From contig NC_058137.1 of assembly GCF_011075055.1 (NCBI RefSeq), positions 22,181,463 to 22,245,462 of the forward strand: a stretch of 64,000 bases of DNA, given 5' to 3'. Made by a program: the position numbers and the translations under genes. The DNA comes from Mangifera indica. Taxonomy: Eukaryota > Streptophyta > Magnoliopsida > Sapindales > Anacardiaceae. How positions within the stretch are numbered: position 1 is the stretch's first letter; each line of letters begins with the position of its first letter. The notes beneath the pieces were generated by a model. It saw only the letters and a list, made by a program, of their open reading frames with translations, ran no database searches and was not told where the DNA came from. This document shows, piece by piece, positions 13,001-24,351 of this stretch.

Positions 13001-14735
13001 AGTCAAACGGCAAACTTGCAGTCTAAAGTGTTCCTAGATACAAGTGATAACATACCCAGTCAAAAACCGACTGAGTCAAGTGGCCGGTCTAACAACCTAT
13101 GATGGTTACACTTAAGAAGAGGTGTTACAGACTCAAATAAAAAGAGAGTCTCACATATAATAAAATTGAGTAAAATGGGTGGAATATAAATATGTGAATT
13201 TGATTTTAATATAAGTCAATGGTTTTGTATAATATGAGTTTCGATCTACACACTTATATGTCCAATATAACATATTCTTGACAAGCAACAAGGGTTTCTA
13301 TTACCATTAAAATTATGCATAGAGATTTTACTTCTTTCATTTTGTTTTTCAGATATATCAATCCGAGTGTAACGGGGGCAAAATATGCTTATGTGGGCTT
13401 GGCAGCACCTGGACAAGTGGGATCATGGCAAACAGAAACCAAGGTTAATTTGAAGCTTTTTATCTTTATTTTTTTATTAACTCTATGTTTTTGGCGCTTA
13501 GAAGTGTAATGAGGAACTAATTATTTTGTATAATAAAATTATAATTTTACCAGGGTTATCAGTTCTGGACACAAACTGACGAGCAAGGGAATTTCTTCAT
13601 AAAAAACGTTCGAGAGGGGGATTATGATTTGTATGCATGGGTCCCTGGATTTGTTGGAGATTATAAGCATTACACTAATATTACTGTCCAAGCAGGTAAA
13701 ATATAATTTTGATTTCAATATGACTTGTCTAATTGAAAGAAAAAAAAGACGAACTTTTTTCTCTTGGCCTAATTGAACAATGCACTATTGCCTCTTTGAC
13801 ATGTTTAACACAGGATCTGAAGTCAATTTGGGAGCCATTGTGTATTGACCTCCTAGAAATGGTCCTACATTGTGGGAAATCGGTGTTCCTGATCGCTCCG
13901 CTGCTGAATTTTTTGTGCCAGAACCTTATCCGACACTCATGAACCGACTGTACACCAACCGGACGACAGACAAGTAACTCCAATACCATACTAAAACTTA
14001 TATGTTAACGTACAAAGTTCTGCACTATTTTGGCCTGATTCTGAAAAAAAAAGATATTGAGCAGGTTTAGGCAATATGGATTATGGGCAAGATATGCAGA
14101 TATATATGGTTATAATGATCTCAAGTACACAATTGGCATCAGTGATTATACTCGAGACTGGTTTTTTGCTCATGTTAATAGGTATTTTCATCTCATCTGA
14201 AACTTTTTGTGGGTTCTGAAAAACTTGTTAATTTTCCAGGGCCTGGTGCTTAAGTTGTATAATTGCATTGCAGGGATACAGGAAATCGGACATATCAACC
14301 AACCACACGGCAGATAATGTTTGAGCTTCCGAATGTCGATAGTCGAGGAGATTACACACTCCAAGTGGCCATGGCAGCAGCCTCTGAGTCCGAATTTCAG
14401 GTATAACACAAATTTTTCTGTCACTTGTAAAAACAGATCCATCTCAATATTATTTCTTCTTCTGATGAACTTTTACGATGGTTTTACAGCTTCGAATCAA
14501 CGATGCGAATGTTGCTAAACCTGATTTCTCAACAGGGCTAATGGGAAGGGACAATGCCATTGCCAGACATGGGATTCATGGGTTGTATAGGTTTTATAGT
14601 ACAAATGTTCCAAGCAATAAACTCTACAAAGGAAGCAACACATTCTATCTTACTCAGTCAAGAAGCCAAACCCCCTTCCAAGGGATTTTGTATGATTACA
14701 TTCGCTTAGAAGGCCCCCCTAGCCTTCAAACTTGA
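10051..14735 (+). pseudogene. Rhamnogalacturonate lyase (PL4), copy A, interrupted by an in-frame stop
   Basis: The family cleaves the rhamnogalacturonan I backbone of pectin in the cell wall by beta-elimination. Fifteen exons join in phase: 10051-10163, 10723-10801, 10920-11092, 11178-11288, 11379-11498, 11952-12087, 12198-12368, 12479-12637, 12734-12840, 13353-13443, 13554-13695, 13814-13973, 14065-14181, 14274-14400 and 14490-14735. They would give 683 codons. The N-terminus MARWNAKWSLVVALLAML is a signal peptide. I preferred ATG 10051 over ATG 10021 because copy B starts only at the equivalent site. Exon 12 contains TGA at 13846-13848 (codon 479), where copy B has CGG (Arg). The stop falls where the C-terminal carbohydrate-binding-like domain begins, so a product would keep the lyase and fnIII-like domains only. 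The rest of the frame is intact, so the lesion looks recent. A truncated, possibly partly active protein cannot be excluded. Confidence 0.87.
12845..13272 (+). mobile_element. TRIM-like LTR element in intron 9 of lyase copy A
   Basis: Two diverged direct repeats, about 12850-12982 and 13123-13272, flank a short interior. They share TAATMTGAGTTTC and CACACTTAT. Just after the first repeat is TGGTATCAGA (12986-12995), the usual plant initiator-Met tRNA primer-binding sequence. The purine run AAGAAGAGG precedes the second repeat, which begins TGTTACAG and ends ATAACA. There is no coding capacity. The matching intron of copy B is only 82 bases (20590-20671) and lacks the insert. The 5' boundary is uncertain. 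Confidence 0.65.
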
Positions 14736-14922
14736 TCAAGCCAAAATGTTGTAGCACAACGTTTTTGTTAATTTTATAAGCATTGTCTAGTTAATCTCTT
14801 CTCATGGTTTGGTTTTGTGTGGTTTAGGTTTTGATCTATAAAATTAAAATACAATATTATTATCATGTTATCAATCATATTTCTAATATTTTATTCCGTA
14901 GTTTCTTGAGTTTTAATTGACC

Positions 14923-15079
14923 AATGCTATATATATACACTTTTGAGTACATAATTGAGTATATTGCTAATGTGTCATCATATATGATTGGATATTATTT
15001 TATAATTAACTTAAAATCACTCAATTATATAATAACACGTCAAATATATATTTAAAAGTGTGTACATATAGTTTTATTG
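14923..15079. mobile_element. AT-rich MITE family, copy 3
   Basis: The copy begins CAATGCTATATATATACACTT, has TTTTGAGTACATAATTGAG, and ends AAAAGTGTGTACATATAG followed by TTTTATTG. The ends are good inverted repeats. It sits at the 3' edge of the duplicated lyase unit. The copy B flank keeps homology only into the first 20-30 bases of this element. Confidence 0.75.
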
Positions 15080-15157
15080 ATTTAATTATCTTTAATGTCT
15101 GTACTATCACAATTTTAGCACTCTAAGATTTATGAATATACATTATTACCTATATAA

Positions 15158-15636
15158 GGTGCGTTTGGTTGAAGGTTTTTAAAATTACCTTGGTAATCTA
15201 TCTTTTATTCCCTTGTTTGATTTGTCAGTAATAAAATATTACAGTAATCTTCTATTATCAATGCTGACATGACAGGTAATATAAGTGGTAATCTGATTAC
15301 CACCTTCACCTTAGGTATTTAAAGATTACTAGGATAATCTTGAGTTTATTATAGAAAAATTATTATTTATTAAATTTTTGAGATAAAAATAAATTTATTT
15401 TTAATTAATATGACAAATAATATAAAAAATATTTTAAAATAATTATATTCAAAAGCATTTAAGTAAAATAATTTACTAGTAATCTTTTATTATCTTTAAC
15501 CAAACACAATAATTATTTATACCTATCAAATTTTATCAAACATAGTAATCATTTATACCCAGTAATCTTTTAAGTAATCTATCTTCAAAGTAATCTTTCT
15601 ATTTTAGTAATCAAATATTACCAAACCAAACGCCCC
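15158..15636. mobile_element. MITE with GGNGCGTTTGGTT termini
   Basis: The left end GGTGCGTTTGGTTG and the right end, read in reverse, GGGGCGTTTGGTTTGG are inverted repeats. ATAA flanks both sides (15154-15157 and 15637-15640), a possible target duplication. The interior is rich in GTAATCT/AGATTAC repeats and encodes nothing. The ends resemble PIF/Harbinger- or hAT-type MITEs; the superfamily is not settled. Confidence 0.65.
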
Positions 15637-15805
15637 ATAAATGTATTGTTAATAAGTAAAGTGAAATGAACATCAATATATTCTAAGGTGATTCTCGACT
15701 AAACAAAGGTACAATTGGAGCCTTGGGCTAAAGAGTCTATTTGTGTCCCTTCTATTTAGGTGATAGGAAATAATTCTTGATTTAAGGCTTGTGGTTTGTT
15801 GTTGG

Positions 15806-16092
15806 TAGGGCTGGACTCGAGCCGAGTCAGCTCGAGCTCGGCTCGGCTCGATTCGAGCCCGAAACGAGCCGGGCTCGGCTCGATCGAGCCCGAGCCGAGC
15901 TCGAGCTGGCTCGGTATATATTTTTTTTAAATTTTTTATACAAAACGACGTCGTTTTGATCCATATATATACATAAAACGGTGCCATTTTGATATAAAAA
16001 ATGAGTCGAACCGAGCCGTAACCGAATCAAGCCGACTTGAGCCGGCCATTAAAAAACCGAGCCGAGCTCGGCTCGGCTCGAATCCAACCCTA
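15806..16092. mobile_element. hAT-like MITE with perfect 8-bp target duplication
   Basis: The left terminus TAGGGCTGGACTCGAGCCGAG and the right terminus (reverse strand) TAGGGTTGGATTCGAGCCGAG match at 18 of 21 bases. The 8-base sequence GTTGTTGG directly flanks both ends (15798-15805 and 16093-16100), the target-duplication length of hAT transposons. The 287-bp element is unusually GC-rich for the area because both arms are built from GAGCCGAGCTCGGCTCG-type palindromes, so a transcript could fold strongly. There is no transposase. Confidence 0.88.
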
Positions 16093-17189
16093 GTTGTTGG
16101 TCGTAGTTGCTTAAGCGGTTTCCTTAAGGAGATGCTTCTTGGGGGATATTCTGCAAGTTAGAGAATACCCCAATTTTTAGGGTGTCAGGAGGATTTTAAG
16201 AGCTCAGGCTCCCATCTATCTTGTATGAATCATAGTCAAATGATGATTACCATATCTTTTTGGATCCAATTCGAATATAATTCAAACTCAAACATTTGAA
16301 TTGTCTAGAAGTCAATTTGTTTATGAAAACGAATCTAATTTTTAACTCAAGTTTCACTCATTTGTTTTAAATTGTGATCCAACTCAAATAATTCATATCG
16401 AACCTAACCCTGTTGTTAGCTATATAGTTAGTTTCTTCATAATAAAATGCTTTGGGATGATGGTTTACATTAATCAATTGCTGGTAAGATATAATCAATG
16501 CATCTTAATTTTCTTTTGAATGTTTTCCAGAAGGCTGTGATCTTTATATTTTTAATATTTATATTTATGTTTGGTTAAGACTAAAACCTTGTATAACAAA
16601 ACTAAATCCACTTGCCTGTCCACGAACTTCAATTAACAGTAAAGCAGAAACGACAAACCTGAATTAACTACGTATTTTCTATTTATGGGTTATGACAGAA
16701 GGGAAACCCCCCAGCACCACATGAACCGTTTCACTGAGGAAACCAATTCACACTTGACTTTTATTGTTCTAACCATTCATCAAACTAAGCTTTTTTTATG
16801 TTAACAAAAATATCTTTAATGGAATACTTTGAGTTCTAAAAGGCAACTAGATTTATAAAGTTCAATTTTGCTACCATGTTAGAATGTTTACTGAATTTCC
16901 TTCTTTTACCAGATTCTATATTAATTTCCATCTTTGATTTATTTTCCCACTTTAACTTTCCTTTTCTTGTGTTAATTAATTTCTTTCTTGTTTCAGTCTG
17001 CCGAAAAAGGCATTCTATTTGGTTTATATTCTCACTTGAGCTTTCCTTTTCTGGTCTTGCTTAATTTCTTTCTACTTTCAGTCCTAGTGTTTTATTACAA
17101 ATTGAGTTCTTCTTTGCAGAAAGAGGCATTCTATTTTTCTATTTGTTATATATTTTGGACAGCAGGCTTTGGCCATCAAGAGAACGAAG

Positions 17190-20100
17190 ATGGCAAGTTG
17201 GAATGCTAAATGGAGTTGGGTTGTTGCCTTGTTAGCAATGCTTGTTCAGTTGCATTTCTTCACAGGAGTTTCCTCTCGGAATATCAAGAACACCCTATTT
17301 AGGTTCTTCCTCGTCTTTTTCTTTACATATAGAATAGCCAATTATAGATTAAATCTAAATATAAAATTAAAATTAAGAACGTAGAAATTATTTGAACCAT
17401 GCCTTTGAATTTGTTCCGCTTATGAGTAAAAATGATAATTTCGGTCCGATTTTAGGGACCTCGACCCTCTCTAACCCTAATGGGGAGGGGACTAGAACGA
17501 AAATAAAAAAAATCCTCATAATATGAGACGGAGATACATGTGTCATTTCCTCGCCCCGCTCCTTCACCACCCCTTCCCCATCTCTATCTCTTTATATTAA
17601 TATATTTATTTAAAATACTGACATATCTTTATAGTTTTAAATTATTTATATTTTTCAAATTTATTTAGATTTTTGTTGTGCATATTAAAATAGTTAATAT
17701 ATTATATTTATAACATTTGAAATAGTAGGTTGATTTTAATTTTACTTAATTTTGTTATTTAATATATTTATATTGTGTTTAGAGGGTATAAAGAAGAGAT
17801 TTTCCCTTACGAGTATGGGGAGGGGATTTTTTTCCACAGAAATGGAGATAGGGTTTTTTTTCGCGAGAAAGAGATGGAAATCATTTTCATCCTTGTAAGG
17901 GGGATGGGCCAGAGATGAGAATTGATATCCCCTACGGGGACGGGAATAGAGATTAAGATCTCATCCTTGCCCCTCTCAATTGTCATCCCTACATGTAAGA
18001 ATCACCTTAAAATTGAAGGTATGTATAATTATTCTTCCTATTCTTAAAACCTCCCTTATAATGGTTTTTATTGAAAAGATGTAACGTTAGAGTTTTAGAC
18101 AAGGCGCCTAATTAATTTATATGAGATTATTGGACTCTCTAATCAAAGCTTCAATAATTAAAAAGCCACACTAAACCGTTCATATTAAGTTTATTTAATC
18201 TTATCTGACTTGGTTTTATTAAACACATAATATAATTAATGTTATCCCACAACATAAATTTTCTAACATAGTGCTTGTAAATTTTCAATTATTTTTGCCT
18301 TCTAATCAACCTTAATTTCCGGAACAACTGTTATCATTATTTCCTTTTTGTCGCAATATCCCATTGACTCCACTCATGCAACACCTTCTTTGCTTGTTTG
18401 CAGAAAAGCTACCAAGAGTATAAAAGACAGAAACCTGCGGGAATCTCCTGATGTCGTATTGAATACCGAAAGGCGAAGACAAGTAAAACCACACAGCTTC
18501 AAATTTCAACAGATACTTTAAAACTAATTACATATTTGATATTCACGAAAGCCTTTCGGCTAATGAGATTTCCTTTTTCAGGTGGTAATGATTAATGGGC
18601 TAGTCGAAGTCACTCTGTCGAGCCCAGATGGTGAAGTCATAGGAATAAAGTATAATGGAATTGATAATGTGTTGGAAACAGATAATGCTCAGGATAATCG
18701 AGGGTACTGGGACGTTGTTTGGTATAAGCCAGGAGAAAAAGACAACATCGACAAGTAAATAAATTCTCTATCTTGAATTTATATTCAGTAAAAAAAATTA
18801 TTCTGTTGATGATTATATAGAAATCCTCTGTACATACAGATTAGAAGGAACAAACTTTCACGTGATTATGGCAGATAAAGACCAAGTAGAGATTTCATTC
18901 ACAAAGAAATGGAATTATTCCCGGCACGTTCCCTTAAACGTAGACAAAAGGTGAAGTGCAAGAATTAATTTTCTTAAAAATGAAAATAAAGCAACAAAGA
19001 ATTGAAGTTGATTTACAGCAGTTTTATTTCAACTCCACAGGTATATAATGCGGCGAGGTGTCTCAGGATTTTATGCATATGCCATTCTGGAACGAGAACC
19101 AGGGTGGCCGGACGTTGACATGGATCAAATTAGAGCCGTTTTCAAGCTCCAAAAAGACAGGTAAATAATTAAACAAAAAAACAGGTAAAGACAGTTTATT
19201 AAAACCAAACTAGACTGTCCAGTCTAACTAGTTAAATAATGAACTAATCTATAATCTCGTCTGGTTTATATATAAATGTAGACTATTTTGAATTTTAGTC
19301 AAACCCGTTCCCATAGTTGTACATAGTTTGTCTAATTAAATTAAAGATAAATTTTGTAATTAAATTTTTTTCATTATCTATGTAATGAAATGTCAATTAT
19401 TTGATTAACCTATTTGAAATTGTTTTTTTGTTTATTTTGGTTTTTTGTTTTACTAAATTGAAATTTATGTTTAAAATGAAGAAATTTCCTTGGTTGTTAA
19501 TAATAATTATTGTGCAAATTTGTATGTAATGAATTTCATATATCCTATGTTTTAAAATTGTGATAAATATTTGATATTATTTAAAAATATGTAATAATTT
19601 AATAATAAATTGAATCGGTTGATTGAATAGAATAAATAGCAAACCAGTAAAATAATCAGTTTAACTATGGATCCAGTTTTAAAAACATTTCAAAGCGGTG
19701 CTTGTTTTAACAAAAATGAATATCCATTAGGTTCCATTACATGGCAATTTCGGACAAGAGGCAAAGAATAATGCCAATGCCGGAAGACCGTGAAACGGGT
19801 CAGCCACTTGCCTACCCTGAGGCCGTTCTCCTGACTAAGCCCATCAATACTGAACTTAAAGGAGAGGTTTGCCATTAGTGGTTTCTTGAAGCTTCAATTT
19901 TTAATAGTGAAAGATGGATTCATTTGGATTCAATATTCAAGTTCTTCCGAATTTGCCTTTTTCTGATGGTGGTGCAGGTGGATGACAAGTACCAGTACTC
20001 ATCAGAAAACAAAGATAACAAAGTACAGGGATGGATATCAGCCAATCCGCCAGTGGGTTTTTGGATGATCACACCCAGTAACGAGTTCCTATCATCTGGT

Positions 20101-22057
20101 CCAACGAAGCAAGATCTCACCTCCCATGTCGGCCCTACCGTTCTATCTGTAAATCCCTCCACATCTAATCTTTTCTCCCTGTTTATATGCAGAAAACTGA
20201 TACAAATTTGTTAATGTCGATTGGCAGATGTTTACCAGTATACATTACGGAGGGAAGGATATAGATACAAAGTATCGAAATGGGGAGCCCTGGAAAAAAG
20301 TACTGGGTCCTGTTCTTGTCTATCTGAACCAAGTTTCATCGACTAACAATATCTATGGAGATCTTTGGAGAGATGCCAAGGCTCAGGTGTATATATTAGC
20401 AGACTCCAGGAATTATTCTTATTAATTATTATAGCTTTGCTAATAACAATTCACCAACTCAATCTTTCGTTCTTGTTGCTAGATGTGGAAAGAAGTTGAA
20501 AGCTGGCCATATGATTTCCTTCAATCTCAAGATTTTCCTAAATCATATCAAAGAGGAAACATTTCCGGCCAATTACAAGTCTTTGACAGGTACTATTTCA
20601 TACTAAAAGGGTTTCTTTTATTTTTCTTAAAATTATGCATAGATTTTCACTTCTTTCATTTTATTTTTTAGATGTATCAATTCGAGAACAACAGGCGCAA
20701 AATATGCTTATGTGGGATTGGCAGCGCCTGGACAAGTGGGATCCTGGCAAACAGAAACCAAGGTTAATTTGAAGCCTTCCTGTTTACTCTGTATTTTTTG
20801 TGATAAGAAGTGTAACGAGGAACTAATTATTTTGTATAATAAAATTAAAATTTTACCAGGGTTATCAATTCTGGACACAAACTGACGAGCAAGGGAATTT
20901 CTTCCTTAAAAACGTTCGAGAGGGGGATTATGATTTGTATGCATGGGTCCCTGGATTTATTGGAGATTATAAGCATTACACTAATATTGCTGTCAAAGCT
21001 GGTAAAATATAATTCTGACTTCAATATGACTTGCCCAATTGAAAGAAAAATAGATGAAGTTTTTTTCTGTTGGCCTGATTGGACAATGGACCACTGCTTC
21101 TTTGACGTTTTAACACAGGGTCTGAGTTCAATTTGGGAGCCATTGTGTATCGGCCTCCTAGAAACGGTCCTACATTGTGGGAAATCGGTGTTCCTGATCG
21201 CTCCGCTGCTGAATTTTTTGTGCCGGACCCTTATCCGACACTCATGAACCGACTGTACAAGAACGATCCAGCAAATAAGTAACTCTAATACCATACTAAA
21301 ACTTATATGTTACTTTAAAGTTCTGCACTATTTCAGCTTAATTCTGCAAAACAAAATTAAGCAGGTTTAGGCAGTATGGATTATGGGCAAGATATGCAGA
21401 TATATATGGTAATAATGATCTCAAGTACACAATTGGCATCAGTGATCATACTAGAGACTGGTTCTTTGCTCATGTTACAAGGTATTTTCATTTCATCTGA
21501 AGCTTTTTGTGGGTTCTGAAAAACTTGTTAATTTTCCAGGGCCTGACGCTTAAGTTGTATAATTGCATTGCAGGGATATAGGAAATCGGACATATCAACC
21601 AACCACACGACAGATAATGTTTGAGCTTCTGAATGTCAATAGTCGAGGAGATTACACACTCCAAGTAGCCATGGCAGCAGCCTCTGAATCGGAATTTCAG
21701 GTATGGCACATTTTTCTGTCACTTCCAAAACTAATTTCATCTCAACATTAATTCTTCTTCTGATGAACTTTTACGATGGTTTTACAGCTTCGAATCAACG
21801 ATGCAAATGTTGATAAACCTGATTTCTCAACAGGGCCAATGGGAAGGGACAATGCCATTGCCAGACATGGGATTCATGGATTGTATAGGTTTTATAGTAT
21901 AAATATTCCAAGCAGTAAACTCTACAAAGGAAGCAACACGTTCTATCTTACTCAGTCAAGAAGCCAAACCCCCTTCCAAGGGATTTTGTATGATTACATT
22001 CGCTTAGAAGGCCCCCCTAACCCTCAAACTTCATCAAGCCAAAATGTTGTAGCATAA
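17190..22057 (+). CDS. Rhamnogalacturonate lyase (PL4), intact copy B
   Basis: This is the secreted pectin-degrading lyase acting on rhamnogalacturonan I, the tandem paralogue of copy A. Fifteen phase-consistent exons: 17190-17302, 18404-18482, 18582-18754, 18840-18950, 19041-19160, 19731-19866, 19978-20148, 20228-20386, 20483-20589, 20672-20762, 20860-21001, 21119-21278, 21365-21481, 21574-21700 and 21788-22057. They give 691 residues. A signal peptide (MASWNAKWSWVVALLAML) is followed by the lyase domain, with candidate catalytic Lys288 (GPTKQDLTSH) and His307 (TSIHYGGKD). An fnIII-like domain (about 395-470, GYQFWTQTDEQGNFF) and a C-terminal carbohydrate-binding-like domain from about 475 (NLGAIVYRPPRNGP) complete it. 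The end is eight residues longer than copy A because TCA replaces TGA. The catalytic assignment is by analogy to the fungal PL4 Lys/His pair. Confidence 0.93.
17427..17991. mobile_element. hAT-like insertion in intron 1 of lyase copy B
   Basis: Intron 1 is 1,101 bases here but 559 in copy A, and the extra DNA maps to this segment. Its ends TAAAAATGATAATTTC and (reverse) TAGGGATGACAATTGAG are weak inverted repeats. The flanks CTTATGAG and CATGTAAG may be a decayed 8-base target duplication, since copy A has a single CCTTAAG-like site. The inner ends are rich in GGGGA/TCCCC runs, as in many plant hAT-derived repeats. Confidence 0.55.
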
Positions 22058-24351
22058 CCCTTAAGTTGATTTTATTTAATGTTAATTTTGCAAGCATTAT
22101 TTAGTTAATCTCTTCCCGTGGTTTGGTTTTGTTTGGTTTATGGTTATGATTTATAAAAATAAAATGCAATATTATCATTTTACCAATCATATTTTTAATA
22201 TTTTATTCTTTAGTTTCTTGAATTTTAATTAAGTAATACAATATATACACATTTTAGGAACATATATAGGGAAAATTTTAAATTTTTTTATCTATAACAA
22301 CAAAGAGTTTATATTCAATTTTGATTAATATATCATTTTTAATTCTGTTTTCTTTAATAATAAATACTTTATCTTGTACATATAAGTTTGATTAAGGCGA
22401 GAACAAAAATATTGATATGTCCATTTATAATTTTTTGAACTTTTAATCGATTAATCTTCTATTTTTAATATATAATTTTCTTGTATTGAAATTAATATAA
22501 AATTTTAAATGTAGAGATATTATATTTTTTAATATAATTTATGTGTTTCTTTTTTTTTTTCCCTTATATTTAATACCTATTTGGCATCGCTTTTGATTGT
22601 AAATTTTGCAATTATATCATACAGCCTTTTAAATATTTCTTAAAAATATTTTGTCTTATTATTTTTTTAAATATAGTTTACATGTTTTCTTACAAAGATT
22701 TATTGTATATAAATTAATTAGAATATATATTGTTGGAGACTGTCTATATTATTTAAAACAATATAATTTACAATAAAACTATGTGTTTTTGTTTTAGGTA
22801 TATAAATGTGTATACACTTATATGTATCAGTATGATTTGGTGATCTTAAATTAATAATAAAATAATATCTAATTATATGATGACACATGTAAATATATAT
22901 ATATTTATGTATCTAAAATTGGTATACATAGTATTGTTCTATATTTTATACCAAACATTCAAATTAATTGTTTGGTTTGAAAATTGTTCAATTTGTAATC
23001 CAAACCAAATCAAACTATAAATTTTAAACAGTTTGGTTCGATTTTATAATTTAAACAATTTTATACATCCCTGAATGTGCAGTTAATATGATAAAATTCC
23101 TTGGATCACCCATTAATGTTACTCAATCTTCTCATTCTTTGGTTTGCAAATGCTTATACGAATGAAAAAGGAGGTAGCTATTGAACGTCTTGGTGCCCAC
23201 TGACTGTCATCAGTCCTTGCTTAAAAGATTTCGATAATACTGTAACGTTGTAATTCCTTATAGGTCATCCATACATTTGTATAAATAGGTGATAATTGTA
23301 TTTAAACAGGCGATAATTTGCATAAAATGTAAATCATAACAGCTTCTAACATCAAAATCTTAGAGTTGCTTGGCATTCGAAAGGCCAACAGTCTCCTTCA
23401 AAACCTCTCCATTTTTCTGTCAATATCACAGCTGCCTTCCTCTTCACTTTTTTCTTTGGCTTTATGCTTCATAGCCCTCAATTCCCCTCCAGGATCTGAG
23501 ATTCACGATAATGTCATGTCATCAGTACTGACAAGGTCCTTCACAGCCTGGGTTTCTCATCTGTTATCATCCGGTTGATTGTAAAATGACTACTGTTGAT
23601 ATCATTATAGGCAATGTTAACTCCGTAGTTTATTTAGATGGATAATCCCCAAATTATTATGACAGAACTCATTGAATAAATTAAGATTTTATAAATGTGA
23701 CACAAACTCAAATCCAAACCTTCTCCTTAAAAATTTTAATACCCTACTAATTTTGTTAACCTCTCAAATGACAGCCATCATGTTTTGGTGCTATCCTTAG
23801 CAATGAAATTGCAGACTTTACACAATCAGAGAGGCTGCTTCTGGTTGATTGTAAAATGACCAATGCTGATATCATCAAAACTACTGTTATTCATTCATCC
23901 ATCAAATAATTACAAGAATCAGTATTAAAAATGAGCCATTTTGTACCATGCATTACCTCAACTTCAGTAATCTTACACTGAAATACACAACCGCCCAATC
24001 TGCTCATAAAACAGAAAAAAAGACACCAAAATTCTTTCATTGTATAAATTTTTACACAGTACATAAAGTCAAAAAATTCAATAACAAAATTTATATGATC
24101 ATTTTTACAACCACAAAATCAGTAAATGAGACTTTCAACAAATCTCAATGCAATCTTTGCCTAAATAGATGTAATCTCCTCAGTTAAGAGATTGTGTCAA
24201 TTGAGTTAGAAAAAACTTTCTAGCACCCCTTCTCACTGCCATGTGACAAAACTCTAGTTATGTGTACAATTTGATAAATTTCTTTCAACTGTACAGCACA
24301 GACCACTAGCTTGAGAACTGAAGACCAAACAAAAGCGAGCCCCAGTAACAA
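22058..24351. other. Intergenic interval between lyase B and RRP5 (tail to tail)
   Basis: The interval is AT-rich and contains a MITE (22771-22937). It also has two related short segments around 23574-23605 and 23846-23880 that share TTGATTGTAAAATGAC and TGATATCAT. The second reads open on the minus strand (contains SSLSDCVKSAISLL), perhaps a decayed exon. I do not recognise it. No complete gene was seen. Confidence 0.5.
22771..22937. mobile_element. AT-rich MITE family, copy 4
   Basis: The copy starts CAATAAAACTATGTG and ends ATACATAGTATTG, giving clear inverted termini. The inner core contains AATATCTAATTATATGATGACACAT. This is the copy that best defines the family terminus CAATAAAACTATGT. 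Confidence 0.75.

Larger units (their letters stand above)
14736..17189. other. Intergenic interval between the two lyase copies
   Basis: The interval holds the copy A 3' flank (homologous to the copy B flank up to about 14945), a MITE (14923-15079), a GGTGCGTTTGG-ended element (15158-15636), an hAT-like MITE (15806-16092) and the copy B promoter (from about 16660, homologous to that of copy A). No extra gene was seen. The Arg/Ala-rich minus-strand ORFs near 15680-16030 arise from the hAT-like arms. Confidence 0.65.

Noticed and set aside
13733..13942. Open frame across lyase A exon 12 in another phase
   Set aside because: It runs through the intron and is out of phase with exons 11 and 13. 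The true exon frame contains the TGA.
15673..16030. Arg/Ala/Ser-rich minus-strand ORFs
   Set aside because: They translate the GAGCCGAG-type palindromic arms of the hAT-like MITE and its flank. No protein family, start context or exon structure supports them.
23366..23578. Plus-strand 70-residue ORF
   Set aside because: There is no family signature or splice context, and it overlaps the duplicated remnant that reads better on the minus strand.
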